In this document: in pieces, positions 27,495 through 35,667 of the stretch
Numbering within the stretch: position 1 is the stretch's first letter
Layout of the letters: every line of letters starts with the position of its first letter
Assembly: GCF_020251205.1 (NCBI RefSeq)
Contig: NZ_JAIWYX010000001.1
Location: forward strand, 682,001-746,000
DNA from: Arthrobacter sp. M4
Lineage (GTDB): Bacteria; Actinomycetota; Actinomycetes; Actinomycetales; Micrococcaceae
Direction of reading: 5' to 3'
Length of the DNA: 64,000 nt
The notes under the pieces: generated by a model
Told to the model about the DNA's origin: nothing
The model's database searches: none
The model's input: the letters and a program-made list of their open reading frames with translations, nothing else
Program-made: the position numbers and the translations under genes

Positions 27495-27563
27495 GATCGA
27501 ACTGTGCCGCGGTTTGCGGAGACACGGCTCGTTGTGCCTCCGCAACGCGCGTCAGGTGAGGTG

Positions 27564-28940
27564 TTATTGGACTGCCTCTTCCAGGCTCTTACCGCGTGTT
27601 TCGCGCCCCAGGGCAAGGACGGCCGTAGCTGCTGCGAGGAAGCACAGACCCAGGACAACAAACGTGGCTGCGTACCCCCAGGTGAGCAGGATCGCGGGCA
27701 CGACAAGTGGACCGACCACGGAACTGACCCGTCCGCAGGCCGTTGCCGTTCCGATCCCGGTTGCACGGCAAGAATTGGAGAACAGTTCCGGCGTGTAGGC
27801 GTTGAGTGCCGAAGTCATGGCGGAGAGGAAGAACTGCAGTACCGAGCCAGCGACAATGGCTACGGCGGGCGAGGGTGCATTTCCATACCAAAATGCCGCA
27901 GCGGCGGTACAGATGGCGGCGGCTACATAGATAGGACGCCGGCCCAGCCGCTCCAGAAGGAACGAGGATGTCAGGGCACCGGGGATGCCCCATACCTGCA
28001 TCAGCATTGTTGTGCCGATCGAGGCAGCGATGCTGGCTCCGTTGTCGAAAAGCAGTTTGGCAATCCAGATGGTGATTCCGTACTGGGCCATGAGCTGGAA
28101 GAACCACATCATCCAGGCCGTCACTGTTCGCTTGCCTTGACCGCCGGCGAACAGGTCACGCAGCGGTCCACGCGACGCAGGAACGGTGGAGCCCTCCACG
28201 GGTGGCGGAGGCGTGACGGGAGTAATGGAGCCTGGAGGGGCGGCCGCTTCGAAGCGGGCGAGGGTCTTTTGAGCATCTTCAAGACGTCCATGGGTGACTT
28301 GCCACCGGATGGATTCCGGGACACCTCGTCGTACGACGAACGAGAACATGGAGAGCACGAACATGATGATGAATGCTGTCCGCCAGCCCACGAGCAGCGT
28401 GATGCCACCGGAGATAAGGAACGACATAATGACAAGCACCTGGGCGGAGCCGAGGAAGGTCCCGCGCCGTTTCTTGGTCAAGAACTCCGATGCAAGGGCC
28501 ATGGCGCACGGTAGTTCTGCTCCCATTCCGATTCCTGTAAAGAACCGGGCGGTCAGCAAAGAGCCGTAGTCCCACGTAAATGCCGTAAAGAGGCTGGCGG
28601 CGCCCCAGAGCAACATGCTGTAAGTGAAAACGGGCCGTCGACCGAAACGGTCGCATAGCCATCCTGAGCAGATCGAACCAATGGCCATACCGACAAACGC
28701 GATGCTGGCGATGGTGCCGGCTTGGAGCTTGTCGATGTGGAACTCCGCGCTGATGGGGGCCAGGACGAAGGTCAGGAGGGCAACATCGGCCGCGTCGAAC
28801 AAGTAGGCCAAGCCAATGATCGTGATGAAGCGTTTGTGGAGCCGCGTGAAGGGCAGGCCTTCCAGCCGAGCCATGATCTCAGGACCTGTGCGGGAGAGTA
28901 TTCCGATTGATGCTGGTGAAGCATCGGGTTGAGATTGCAT
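27564..28940 (-). CDS. MFS transporter, metabolite/aromatic acid:H+ symporter type
   Basis: A 458-residue protein with 12 predicted membrane segments. The signature GWLCDRFGRRPVF between segments 2 and 3, FFTGIGMGAELPCAMALASEF in segment 4, and the repeat ERLGRRPIYV in the second half mark the metabolite:H+ symporter and aromatic-acid:H+ symporter families. It is upstream of the binding-protein-like gene on the same strand with a 139-bp gap containing a candidate operator. In this locus it most likely imports the acid that the neighbouring acyl-CoA ligase activates. Confidence 0.88.
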   Translation of the reverse strand: MQSQPDASPASIGILSRTGPEIMARLEGLPFTRLHKRFITIIGLAYLFDAADVALLTFVLAPISAEFHIDKLQAGTIASIAFVGMAIGSICSGWLCDRFGRRPVFTYSMLLWGAASLFTAFTWDYGSLLTARFFTGIGMGAELPCAMALASEFLTKKRRGTFLGSAQVLVIMSFLISGGITLLVGWRTAFIIMFVLSMFSFVVRRGVPESIRWQVTHGRLEDAQKTLARFEAAAPPGSITPVTPPPPVEGSTVPASRGPLRDLFAGGQGKRTVTAWMMWFFQLMAQYGITIWIAKLLFDNGASIAASIGTTMLMQVWGIPGALTSSFLLERLGRRPIYVAAAICTAAAAFWYGNAPSPAVAIVAGSVLQFFLSAMTSALNAYTPELFSNSCRATGIGTATACGRVSSVVGPLVVPAILLTWGYAATFVVLGLCFLAAATAVLALGRETRGKSLEEAVQ

Positions 28941-29083
28941 TGTGTCTCCGTGCCGTTATTCAAGGAAATTTGGAATGAGGAGTCCGGCGGCCCAGGGGCC
29001 GTCCGTTCATCGCCCGTTGTCCCCAGGAGAGAATCTGCAGACATGTGGCGATTTGCGCTGGGTTGGGGCAAAGCAAGCAGGCG

Positions 29084-29602
29084 TCAGCCCACTTCGGTCA
29101 CCTCTGAGAAGCGGAGGGTTTCGAGCACTTTGTCCATGCGGTCATACGACTGGCGCAGCCGATCCAAGCCTCCTGCAGCGACCCTGTCGCGTAGAGCTGT
29201 CGAAGAAAATTCGCAAACCAAGGTGACTGTGGTCCCCTGGTCATGTCCGTCGAACCAGATGGTGATCAAACTTTCCTCAAGCTTCTCCGAGGATGGATCA
29301 GCGGCCGGCCAGTCCTTGGTGTAACTGAACATCCGCGGCCGATCGAGGTCACGGTAAGCGCCACCGAAAATCACCTCCGTTCCATCCGGGCCGCGCTGAC
29401 CGAAACGCCACGAACCGCCCGGTCGAAGATCAACTTCAGTGATGTGGTTCTCGTGCCCTTCCAGCCCCCACCACTGCCTGACGTGTTCGGGCTCGTTGTG
29501 AACGTCCCACGCAATTTCGGGTGTGGCTTGCAAATCGCGCGAGATCACCAAGGCGGTCTCCCCCTTGGGTGAGACCAAGACGGAATCTGCGGTTGAAGTC
29601 AT
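29084..29602 (-). CDS. SRPBCC (AHSA1-like) domain protein
   Basis: A 172-residue protein starting at ATG 29602 with a strong AAGGAG site. The single START/Bet v1-like domain shows the AHSA1 signature: ATPEIAWDVHNEPEHVRQWW near residue 30, VDLRPGGSWRF near 60 and the C-terminal helix with LDRLRQSYDRMDKVLE. These proteins bind hydrophobic ligands, and some act as cyclases or chaperone activators. The gene is divergent from the acyl-CoA ligase gene, sharing a 95-bp promoter region with a FadR-type operator, so it is probably co-regulated with the catabolic genes. Confidence 0.85.
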   Translation of the reverse strand: MTSTADSVLVSPKGETALVISRDLQATPEIAWDVHNEPEHVRQWWGLEGHENHITEVDLRPGGSWRFGQRGPDGTEVIFGGAYRDLDRPRMFSYTKDWPAADPSSEKLEESLITIWFDGHDQGTTVTLVCEFSSTALRDRVAAGGLDRLRQSYDRMDKVLETLRFSEVTEVG

Positions 29603-29627
29603 CAGGCACTCCTTCGTGCTTGGATGG

Positions 29628-29640
29628 TTGGTCTTACCAA
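29628..29640. promoter_or_regulatory. FadR-type operator in divergent promoter (TTGGTCTTACCAA)
   Basis: A perfect 5-3-5 palindrome of the TGGT-N3-ACCA class between the SRPBCC gene (start 29602) and the acyl-CoA ligase gene (start 29698). It is the best copy of the three found and ties both genes to the GntR regulator at 23984-24739. Confidence 0.62.
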
Positions 29641-29697
29641 GTTACCATTAAGTGTGTGCTCTATGTCACGCTTAACTTCAAAGAAGAGGTGAAAAAG

Positions 29698-30605
29698 ATG
29701 TCGTCTCTGACAGACGTCAACTACAGCGATCTGCTGATTGAAGCTCTCACGCGGTATCCGACCAGAACCGCGTTCGTGGCGGGAGACCGCCGACTCTCCT
29801 ACGACATGGTCCGTGACCGGATAGGCCGGTTCATGCGCGTACTCTCTGACCACGGCGTGGCTCCCGGCGACGGCATTGGTGTTCTCAGTGCCAACATGCC
29901 TGAGGTGTGGATGGTTCAGGCCGCAGCTACCCTGCTGGGGCTGCACTACAGCGGACTCCATCCCCTGGGTTCGGCAGAAGACCACGCCTACGTATGTGAT
30001 GACGGAGGGGTGAATGTCCTCATTGTCGATCCCGCCCATGCCTCCGTTGGCGGAGAAATCATGGCCAAGTCGGCCGCCGTCAGGCACACATTTGTGCTGG
30101 GGCAGTCCGACCTCGCGCCCGATTTGATCCACCTTTCCGAGTCGGCTCCGCCTACCCAGCTCGTGCGGTACGACTTCGGACCCGAGCACGTTCCTTGGAT
30201 TGCCTATACGGGGGGAACAACGGGCCGCCCCAAAGGGGTGAAGCTCCCAGACCGGGCGATGTCTCAGGCTGTCGTGTCGGTGACAGCGGCACTCGACTTG
30301 CCGAGCAGCCCTCGATATCTAGCAGTTGCACCGCTTTCACACGCCGGCGTGCTCCCGATCGTACCGACCCTGCTGCGGGGAGGCACGATCGTTGTGCACC
30401 AAGGCTTTGATCCCGAGCAGTGGCTTCGCACAGTCCAGGACGAACGCGTGAACTGGAGCTTCTGCGTTCCCACCATGCTCTACAAGCTGCTCGACTCAGG
30501 CCTGGCCAGCAAATACGACGTCAGCTCACTCGAAACCCTGATGTATGGTGCCTCTCCCATGTCCCCGTCCCGGATTGCTGAGGCTCACGAGGCTCTCGGA
30601 CCAGT
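29698..30605 (+). pseudogene. Acyl-CoA synthetase (AMP-forming), 5' part, interrupted by transposon
   Basis: ATG 29698 follows AGAGGTG. The first 302 codons encode the N-terminal domain of an ANL-superfamily ligase: FVAGDRRLSYDMVRDRIGRF near residue 25, the P-loop-like YTGGTTGRPKGVKLPDRA near 165, and PLSHAGVLPIVPTLLRGGT. The frame breaks exactly at 30605, where a TGT...ACA transposon is inserted. Joining 30605 to 33909 restores GPVLLQAYGQTE in frame, giving an enzyme of about 520 residues. It would have activated a carboxylic acid, probably the pathway substrate. As sequenced the gene is inactive unless the element excises precisely. Confidence 0.85.
30601..30605. repeat. Target-site duplication, left copy
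   Basis: CCAGT immediately left of the transposon is repeated at 33904-33908. A 5-bp duplication is characteristic of Tn7/Tn552/Mu-like transposition. Confidence 0.8.
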
Positions 30606-30790
30606 TGTTGCGCGTCGCAGTATTTGACGGTGACGGCGTCTTTGCCGGTGACGATGCAGGTTTTTCGCGTGATGTCTTGATTTAGTGCCGTCGGCGGCGT
30701 CAGGCTGACGATGACCGGATACAACGAACGGCCCGGCGTGAGGTTTCGAAGGTCCACGCCGGGCCGCTCTGACGCGTAAAGGGCGCGCCG

Positions 30791-31456
30791 ATGCTCACGG
30801 TAAATCACGACGCTGTCTCTGTCGAGTCCGATCTGGCCGGCGGACGCCTTGAGTGCCCGGAATGCAGGGGCAGGCTGCGTCCCTGGGGCTGGGCGCGCGA
30901 ACGGCTGATCCGCCACGGAACCGGGCCCGGGCGGTTCCTGGTCCGCCATCGTCCGCGCCGCGGACGCTGCGCCGGATGCGCTGCCACCCATGTGCTGCTT
31001 GAAGCCGGGCTGGCTGCGCGGCGGGCCGATGCGGCTGCGGTGATTGCCGCCGCCGTTGAAGCCAAAACCGCCGCGGGCCACGGGCACCGGAAGATCGCGG
31101 CCTGGCTGGGCCGTCCCGCGTCCACGGTGCGCGGCTGGCTGCGCGCATTTGCCGCTTCCGCCGTCTCGATCGCTGAAGTGTTCACGGCCCTTGCCCACCG
31201 TGACGGGGCTGACGGGGCCGGACTTTGGCCGGCCCCGGAACTGACGCCGGCCGGGCGGGCGCTTGGCGCGGTCACAGCCTACGCGTCCGTACTCGCGGAA
31301 CGGTTCGCCGTCGCCGCGCTGCCGTGGCACGGCGCTGGTCTTGCAGCGGCCGGTCCGTTCTTCTTCAGCACCGGACGGTGGCATGGAGGGGTGCAACACG
31401 AATTGGCTCTTACCCCGGAAGTCCGGGGCGGCAAGGGTGAAGGAAGCACCGGCTGA
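30791..31456 (+). CDS. Transposon-encoded zinc-ribbon/HTH protein (DUF6431-like)
   Basis: A 221-residue protein, first gene of the transposon. Cys22 and Cys25 (LECPEC) with Cys60 and Cys63 (RCAGC) form a four-cysteine zinc ribbon separated by a basic loop (WARERLIRHG...HRPRRG). Residues 75-120 contain an HTH-like segment (HGHRKIAAWLGRPASTVRGW). The C-terminal 90 residues are Ala-rich and undefined. Proteins of this kind accompany the same transposase and ATPase in actinobacteria. By position and zinc/HTH content it could recognise target or transposon-end DNA, the job TniQ/TnsD does in relatives; that role is inference. Confidence 0.7.
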   Translation: MLTVNHDAVSVESDLAGGRLECPECRGRLRPWGWARERLIRHGTGPGRFLVRHRPRRGRCAGCAATHVLLEAGLAARRADAAAVIAAAVEAKTAAGHGHRKIAAWLGRPASTVRGWLRAFAASAVSIAEVFTALAHRDGADGAGLWPAPELTPAGRALGAVTAYASVLAERFAVAALPWHGAGLAAAGPFFFSTGRWHGGVQHELALTPEVRGGKGEGSTG

Positions 31457-31505
31457 ACCCGCCGGGGCCATCCCTTCGTGAGCCTTTTGAAAGGACTGCT
31501 TCCCC

Positions 31506-32951
31506 ATGACAGACGCCAAACCGCAGCGCGGGCCCCTGGCCCGTAAGGACCGGGCGGAGAAGATCGCCCTGTTCCGCTACCAATTAATCCGCGGCGCCGC
31601 GGACAAAACCCTGACTGGCCGCCAGCGCGGACCGATCGTCCGGGCCCTGGCGGGCGCCGAGCATACAGGCCCGGACGGCCAACCCGTGCGCTACTCGCGC
31701 GAGACCCTGGACAGGTGGATAAGTGCCTGGCATCGTGACGGGTTCGACGGGCTCAAGCCGCGGGAAAGGGCCGCGGGCCCGGCCACTCCGGCGACCGTGT
31801 TGTCGCTGGCCGCGACGCTGAAGCTGGAGCGCCCGCAGCGCACCGCGGCCCAGGTGCGCCGGATCATGGCCGAGACCCTCGGCGATGCCCCGTCTGAGTC
31901 GACACTGCTGCGCCACTTCCGCACCCTCGACATCCCCACCGGGACCGCCCCGGCCGCCACGGGCCGGTTCGAAGCTGGGCGCCCGAACGAGATCTGGGTC
32001 GGTGACGGGCTCCACGGGCCCCGGATCGGGGGCCGGAAAACCTACCTTTTCGCGTTCCTGGATGATTATTCACGTCTGGTGACCGCGGCCCGCTGGGCGT
32101 TCGCCGAAGACGCCGTGAGGCTCTCGGCCGCGTTGCGCCCGGCCCTGCAGACCCACGGGATCCCCGACGCGGCATATGTCGACAACGGCAGCGCTTTTGT
32201 CGATTCGTCACTGGCCAGGATCTGCGCGCGGCTGGGCATCAAGCTGATCCATTCCAGGCCTTACAGGCCCCAGGGCAGAGGCAAGATCGAGCGTTTTTTC
32301 AACACGGTGACCTCCCAGTTCCTCTCCGAAGTCACCGTGCTCGACGCCCCGGTTCAGACGATCGTTCCGGGCACCGGGGAGGATCCTGCCGGGACCGCGG
32401 TCACCTCGCTTCAGGAGCTCAACGCCTTGTTCACCTCCTGGGTGCAGATGGTCTACCACCGCACCGTGCATTCCACCACGGGTATGACGCCGTTGGCCCG
32501 CTGGGATGCAGGCTGGGAGAACCGGCGCCCGGACCGGAAGGACCCGGACGTGATCGCCGAAGCGTTCCGCTGGTCCGCGGCCCGCAAAGTCACCAAAACC
32601 GGGACCGTGTCCCTGCAGGGCAACACCTACCAGGTCGACCCGTCCCTGGCCGGGGCCCGTATCGAACTCATCTATGACCCGTTTGATCTCACCGGCCCGG
32701 TCGCCGTGACCGCCGCCGGCGGCGTCCCCGCCGGCGAAGCCGTCCTGCTTCAGATCCACCGCCACGTCCACCCCAAAGCCGCCAACGCCGCCAAAGACGC
32801 CGACAAGGGGGCGAAGAACGCCGCGTCGGGTATCGATTACCTGCGCCTGGTCGAAACCCGCCACAAAACCGCGATGACGGGCGCCCCGATCAGCTTCGAG
32901 AAAATGGCCGCCGGCGCCGGCGCGACCGGAACCAATGGAGGACCCCGATGA
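31506..32951 (+). CDS. DDE transposase (TnsB/TniA-like)
   Basis: A 481-residue protein with a good AAAGGA site upstream. Two N-terminal winged-helix regions (about 15-80 and 95-140) bind the ends. The RNase-H-like core contains Asp167 (IWVGDGLHG), Asp226 (AYVDNGSAF) and Glu262 (GRGKIERFF), with the expected 35-residue spacing between the last two. A Mu-C-like beta-barrel follows (about 350-400, KVTKTGTVSLQGNTYQVDP) and a charged tail that probably contacts the ATPase. Its stop overlaps the ATPase start by ATGA (32948-32951). Intact. Confidence 0.9.
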   Translation: MTDAKPQRGPLARKDRAEKIALFRYQLIRGAADKTLTGRQRGPIVRALAGAEHTGPDGQPVRYSRETLDRWISAWHRDGFDGLKPRERAAGPATPATVLSLAATLKLERPQRTAAQVRRIMAETLGDAPSESTLLRHFRTLDIPTGTAPAATGRFEAGRPNEIWVGDGLHGPRIGGRKTYLFAFLDDYSRLVTAARWAFAEDAVRLSAALRPALQTHGIPDAAYVDNGSAFVDSSLARICARLGIKLIHSRPYRPQGRGKIERFFNTVTSQFLSEVTVLDAPVQTIVPGTGEDPAGTAVTSLQELNALFTSWVQMVYHRTVHSTTGMTPLARWDAGWENRRPDRKDPDVIAEAFRWSAARKVTKTGTVSLQGNTYQVDPSLAGARIELIYDPFDLTGPVAVTAAGGVPAGEAVLLQIHRHVHPKAANAAKDADKGAKNAASGIDYLRLVETRHKTAMTGAPISFEKMAAGAGATGTNGGPR

Positions 32952-33760
32952 GCATCTCAAACCTGCAATCCCACTACGGCTTCACAACCATGCCCTTCGG
33001 CCGCTCAATCCCGGTCCAGGCCCTGCACCCGCACCCCGGACACCGCGAGGCAGTCGCCCGCATCCAATGGTGCGTTGCCCAACGCCAGATGGGCGTGGTC
33101 ACCGGCGAAGTCGGCGCCGGCAAGACCGTCGCCGTCAGGGCAGCCCTGGCCCAGCTGGAAGCCTCCCGCCACCAGGTCGTCTACATCGCGGACCCCACGA
33201 TCGGCATGCGCGGGATCCACACGGCGATCGTGACCGCCCTGGGCGGGTCCCCGGCGTTTTACTCCGGGGTCCTGGCCCACCAGACCGCGTCCCTGCTCGC
33301 CGGGGAACTGGACGAACGCGCCCGCCTGCCCGTGGTCGTGATCGACGAGGCGCACCTGCTCGGCAACACCGAGCTGGAATCCCTGAGGATGCTGACCAAC
33401 ACCGGGATGGACACCGGCTCGCACTTCGCGCTGCTGCTCGTCGGCCAGCCCACCCTGCGCCGACGGCTCAAACTCGCCGTCCTGGCCGCACTGGACCAAC
33501 GGATCTCCACCAGGTTCGCGATCACCGGAATGGACCTGGCCGAGACCGCGGACTACATCCGCCACCACCTCAAATTCGCCGGCAGATCCGACACCCTGTT
33601 CTCCGACGACGCCATCACCGAAATCCACCAGGCATCACGCGGCTACCCGCGGGCGGTGAACAACCTCGCCGTTTCCGCCCTGATCGCGACCTACGCCAGC
33701 AACAAGGCCATCGTGGACGTCTCCGCGGCCCAGTCCGCAATCACCGAGAACAGCGAGTAA
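32948..33760 (+). CDS. ExeA-type AAA+ ATPase, transposition helper (TnsC/TniB-like)
   Basis: A 270-residue AAA_22 protein. Walker A GEVGAGKT is at residues 53-60 and Walker B VVVIDEAHLL near 134. A sensor-1 TN (LTNTGMD) and the arginine-containing GYPRAVNNLA box near the C-terminus complete the fold. It begins MSISNLQSHYGFTTMPFG, the usual N-terminus of ExeA-like transposition proteins. It should polymerise on target DNA and activate the DDE transposase, to which it is translationally coupled. A terminator hairpin follows about 50 bp after the stop. Confidence 0.88.
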   Translation: MSISNLQSHYGFTTMPFGRSIPVQALHPHPGHREAVARIQWCVAQRQMGVVTGEVGAGKTVAVRAALAQLEASRHQVVYIADPTIGMRGIHTAIVTALGGSPAFYSGVLAHQTASLLAGELDERARLPVVVIDEAHLLGNTELESLRMLTNTGMDTGSHFALLLVGQPTLRRRLKLAVLAALDQRISTRFAITGMDLAETADYIRHHLKFAGRSDTLFSDDAITEIHQASRGYPRAVNNLAVSALIATYASNKAIVDVSAAQSAITENSE

Positions 33761-33807
33761 GAAAAACCCCCGTCACCGATGACCACCACCACGTCACGAC
33801 GACGACG

Positions 33808-33840
33808 AACGCCCCGCAGGAAACCACCCGCGGGGCGTTT
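33808..33840 (+). terminator. Terminator after the transposon ATPase gene
   Basis: AACGCCCCGC pairs with GCGGGGCGTTT over a 12-base loop, with a short T run. It lies inside the right end of the element, ahead of the terminal repeat. Confidence 0.75.
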
Positions 33841-33903
33841 CCATGCCCGCCCCGTCGTCACAAAAACTGACGCCGCCACCGTCAAATAACGCGACGCCTA
33901 ACA

Positions 33904-34563
33904 CCAGTGCTGCTGCAGGCCTATGGCCAGACAGAGTGCGTCTCCTGGGCCACCGTCCTGCGTAAGGACGAACACGACCCAATCGGCGACCCGGATCTGC
34001 TGGGCTCCTGCGGCCGCCCGGTCCTGGGCGCCAGAGTGGAACTCCTCGATGAAGAAGATCAGCCCGTAGCAGCAGGTGCCGTCGGGGAAATTTGCGTGCG
34101 CGGCCGCGGAATCATGAGCGGCTATCAAGGCCTTACCCAACAGACAGAAGAAGCACTCAGGTCCGGCTGGCTTCACACCGGAGACCTTGCCCTGAAAGAC
34201 GAACGCGGGTACTTCCACATAGTCGAACGCAAGAAAGACATGATCATTTCAGGCGGTTTCAACGTCTACTCCCGCGAGATCGAAGACGTCATCGCTGAGG
34301 ACCCCGACGTCGCGGCCGTAGCGGTGATCGGGATCCCCAGCGCCCAGTGGGGCGAAGCCGTAACCGCCGTCGTCGTCCCACGCCCTGGCAGCACAATTGA
34401 CACCTCAACCCTCACCGAGTCAGTCAAGCGACGCAAGGGTGCTCATCAAGCCCCCAAAGCAATCGAAATCGTAGACCAGCTGCCCATGACAGCGGTCGGA
34501 AAAATCGACAAGAAGCGACTGCGCGAGCAGTACTGGGCAGGCCTGGAACGACACGTCCACTGA
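33904..34563 (+). pseudogene. Acyl-CoA synthetase, 3' part after transposon
   Basis: The reading resumes from the second CCAGT copy as VLLQAYGQTECVSWATVL, the A5-type motif of AMP-forming ligases. It continues through the GEICVRGRGIMSGY motif, GWLHTGDLALKDERGYFHIV, the hinge VERKKDMIISGGFNVYSREI and the terminal MTAVGKIDKKRLREQYW with the catalytic C-terminal-domain Lys in GKIDKK. These 218 residues complete the enzyme begun at 29698. Nothing apart from the insertion appears damaged. Confidence 0.85.
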
Positions 34564-34631
34564 CACCACCGGTGCCCGGGCCGACCCGGGCACCGGGTCA
34601 ACTCTCAAGAACCCCTACTCCTAGGAGAATC

Positions 34632-34955
34632 ATGCCTGCATATTGGTTGGGACGAGCAAACCCCCGCGACGGAGCACTGTTGGTCCAGTACGCCGAAATC
34701 GTGTCCCGGATTCAACCACGCTACGGATTCGAACCCCTGTCGCGTGGTCAAACCTTTGTGGAACTCGAAGGCGACCTCAAATTCGAACGCTACTTCCTGC
34801 ACCGCTTTCCCTCCCTTAAGGAAGCATTGGCGATGTACAGCTCACCGGAGTACCAAGAAGCAGCCGCCATCCGACAAGCCGCCTGCAATGGCTCTGAACT
34901 GGTCATCATAGACGGCGGCGACAACCGCAAAAACTCATGGGGTGGCTTCCACTAG
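34632..34955 (+). CDS. DUF1330 domain protein
   Basis: A 107-residue protein starting at ATG 34632 with a perfect AGGAGA site. The sequence PAYWLGRANPRD, the central YGFEPLSRGQTFVELEGD and PSLKEALAMYSSPEYQEA form the ferredoxin-like DUF1330 fold related to dimeric alpha-beta-barrel proteins. It lies 69 bp behind the split acyl-CoA ligase and was probably co-transcribed with it before the insertion. The biochemical role of DUF1330 is unknown; the fold suggests small-ligand binding or an isomerase-like function. Confidence 0.82.
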   Translation: MPAYWLGRANPRDGALLVQYAEIVSRIQPRYGFEPLSRGQTFVELEGDLKFERYFLHRFPSLKEALAMYSSPEYQEAAAIRQAACNGSELVIIDGGDNRKNSWGGFH

Positions 34956-35049
34956 CCGAATGACTCGGTATCGCTGCCCACGAACTCCACTTCACGAAAT
35001 CGCACACCCCCGTGCGCCGTCCCATCGGCGCCAGCCTGAGAGGAAACCC

Positions 35050-35271
35050 ATGCATTCCGTGACTGCCCGCAGGCCTCGCGTCCCACAGCCAAGAACGTGG
35101 ACGCCGAGCCCAGGCGACATAGTTGAAATACGCTCCCACAACGCTTCCCCACGCACAGGACGAGTGGAAGAAGTAATGCCCGACGGCAGTGGCTTTTGGC
35201 TCGAACCTTACGGCCCAGACGAACGCCGCTACATCTGCATGAAGGACGAGAACCTTGCCATCTGGGCTTAA
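35050..35271 (+). CDS. Small conserved hypothetical protein
   Basis: A 73-residue protein starting at ATG 35050, preceded by GAGAGGAAA. After a basic leader (TARRPRVPQPRTW) comes a compact beta-rich unit: PGDIVEIRSHNASPRTGRVE, then VMPDGSGFWLEPYGPDER and YICMKDENLAIW. The layout, a KOW- or SH3-like run of short strands with a GD and a G-RV-E-V-PDG turn, is shared with the frameshifted gene at 18084-18396. It follows the DUF1330 gene by 94 bp. Function is not known. Confidence 0.6.
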   Translation: MHSVTARRPRVPQPRTWTPSPGDIVEIRSHNASPRTGRVEEVMPDGSGFWLEPYGPDERRYICMKDENLAIWA

Positions 35272-35519
35272 AGAACTGCCGAAATCGTGGCACCAACTCG
35301 AAGCCCTACCCGAGATCTTCTGGGTATGGCTGGGATGTATGAAGCCGGATGTGTTTCCCTTCCTCCCGGCGGCCCCTCCCTCACCATCGGCCACCCCTCC
35401 GCTTGGATGAAAGGACAGCAGCCGGCTTCGGAAACCATACGATTTCTCCTCTAGACCACCAGCCGCTTTTTCGAGGACTTACGCTGTATCCAAACCCTGT
35501 CCCACCGACCACGATCAAC

Positions 35520-35557
35520 CCCAAGAAATCCTCCATCGCCGATGGAGGATTCTTGGG
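35520..35557. terminator. Long perfect hairpin
   Basis: CCCAAGAAATCCTCCATCG pairs with CGATGGAGGATTCTTGGG with one bulged A, almost without a loop. It probably ends transcription of the preceding small genes. The remainder of 35272-35667 holds no gene. Confidence 0.6.
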
Positions 35558-35667
35558 CCCTGCGCAAATGACCGAAGTCTTCTGCGCACCTTCATTCAGA
35601 GAATCAGGTCGTCCGACAGAGGTTCGACGCTACCAACTCGGAAATTCCGGGAAGTTTCTTTTCCACA

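Larger units (their letters stand above)
30606..33903 (+). mobile_element. Three-gene TGT/ACA transposon (TnsB/TnsC-like plus zinc-ribbon protein)
   Basis: The element is 3298 bp, starts TGTTGCGCGTCGC and ends in the complement of TGTTAGGCGTCGC. Near-identical inner terminal sequence TATTTGACGGTG-CGGCGTC is present at both ends, and CCAGT is duplicated at the flanks. It encodes, in order, a CxxC-CxxC zinc-ribbon/HTH protein, a DDE transposase with a Mu-C-like C-terminal region and an ExeA-type AAA ATPase. TGT ends, 5-bp duplications and a transposase-plus-ATPase pair place it with Tn552/Tn5053/Tn7-like elements. It has no recognisable resolvase or canonical TniQ. It splits the acyl-CoA synthetase gene. 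Confidence 0.85.

Noticed and set aside
30606..33903. IS21 family assignment of the transposon
   Set aside because: IS21 also pairs a transposase with an AAA+ helper, but the extra zinc-ribbon gene, the ExeA-type ATPase, the TGT/ACA ends and the 5-bp duplication fit Tn552/Tn5053/Tn7-like elements better.
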